This document shows positions 13,850 to 14,158 of a DNA stretch of 14,158 nucleotides, piece by piece. The first letter of the stretch is position 1. Each line of letters starts with the position of its first letter. The DNA comes from JAKAFX01 sp043196285 (lineage in GTDB: Archaea; Thermoplasmatota; Thermoplasmata; Thermoplasmatales; Thermoplasmataceae), in assembly GCA_043196285.1 (NCBI GenBank), contig JBBYJL010000032.1, positions 1 through 14,158 of the forward strand, written 5' to 3'. The position numbers and the translations under genes are program-made. The notes under the pieces are model-generated. The model saw only the letters and a program-made list of their open reading frames with translations, did no database searches and was not told where the DNA came from.

Positions 13850-14158
13850 GTGATTACTGCCACCAGAGTGAAACTGTATCAAGGCAGAATGCAGAAGGTT
13901 CTTTTGAAAAAACATTTTGGCGGTTGTAGATTTGTTTACAGTTATTTTCTGATAAAGAGGGATGAATAGTATATCATGCATAAGGATGCAAAGAAATCCT
14001 TTCTAAACTATCTTGATACACAAAACATGCTTCTCGAACTAAAGAAACAGTATCCCTGGCTAATAAGAAGTTAGTTAATTCTCAATCACAGCCCATGGAG
14101 ATTCCGCCAGCAATCTTTAAGGTAGGAAACACCCTGCTATCGCAATGGTTAAAAGTCA
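13850..14158 (+). pseudogene. tnpB: Decayed 5' part of a TnpB gene (IS200/IS605 family), runs off right edge
   Basis: From a GTG at 13850 the frame reads a TnpB-type N-terminus: VKLYQGRMQKVLLKKHFGG then CRFVYSYFLIKRDE. A TAG follows at 13967, then YIMHKDAKKSFLNYLDTQ and LLELKKQYPWL, with another TAG at 14072. After a frameshift VNSQSQPMEI continues, matching the VNSQSLQ block of TnpB, and a further shift gives GRKHPAIAMVKS, like the GxPxFKS segment. Two stops and at least two shifts make it dead. The RuvC-like nuclease part would lie beyond the window. No tnpA was found upstream. Confidence 0.8.

Noticed and set aside
13792..13929. Small 45-codon open frame after ribK, preceded by purine-rich sequence
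   Set aside because: It runs out of frame into the TnpB remnant and has no coding character of its own.

Overview
The window looks like chromosomal DNA of a Thermoplasmatales-type euryarchaeon (Thermoplasma, Ferroplasma, Cuniculiplasma and relatives). Four things point there. It has an archaeal translation factor (aIF2-beta), an archaeal CTP-dependent riboflavin kinase and archaeal-style TATA boxes about 25 nt upstream of leaderless starts. Its HMG-CoA reductase is the class II (bacterial) type, a known oddity of Thermoplasmatales and Archaeoglobales. It encodes a giant surface protein built from ESGLPSG..W repeats, and it carries decayed IS5-like and TnpB-type transposon remnants. The assignment is inferred from gene content, not from a marker such as rRNA.

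Layout. 1-569: no intact gene, but a possibly decayed minus-strand coding stretch. 570-2522 (minus): purB (adenylosuccinate lyase) followed without a gap by a winged-helix protein. 2565-3272: a decayed IS5-like element with matching ends, lying between the promoters of purB and the next gene. 3337-7752 (plus): a roughly 1,470-residue membrane-anchored surface protein with 17 repeats. 7778-9049 (minus): class II HMG-CoA reductase of the mevalonate pathway. 9178-10559 (plus): the pyrB-pyrI operon (aspartate carbamoyltransferase, catalytic and regulatory chains). 10577-11790 (minus): a two-gene operon of a ribbon-helix-helix (RHH) regulator, apparently with two tandem RHH units, and a short divergent FtsZ/tubulin-like protein. 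12104-13771 (plus): aIF2-beta with a C-terminal TRAM domain, a PIN-domain nuclease and riboflavin kinase (RibK) in one tight operon. 13850-14158: the decayed 5' end of a tnpB gene running off the window.

Most of the window is housekeeping: purine, pyrimidine, isoprenoid and flavin synthesis, and translation initiation. The most interesting unit is the RHH/FtsZ-like pair. Its downstream protein keeps several landmarks of the FtsZ GTP-binding half but ends about where the core helix and T7 loop should be, so it lacks the C-terminal activation domain. An RHH regulator beside an FtsZ gene recalls the cdrS-ftsZ2 linkage of haloarchaea. Other items worth a look are an 18-nt palindrome between the divergent hmgR and pyrB promoters, the repeat architecture and internal recombination signs of the surface protein, and two transposon graveyards flanking otherwise intact genes.
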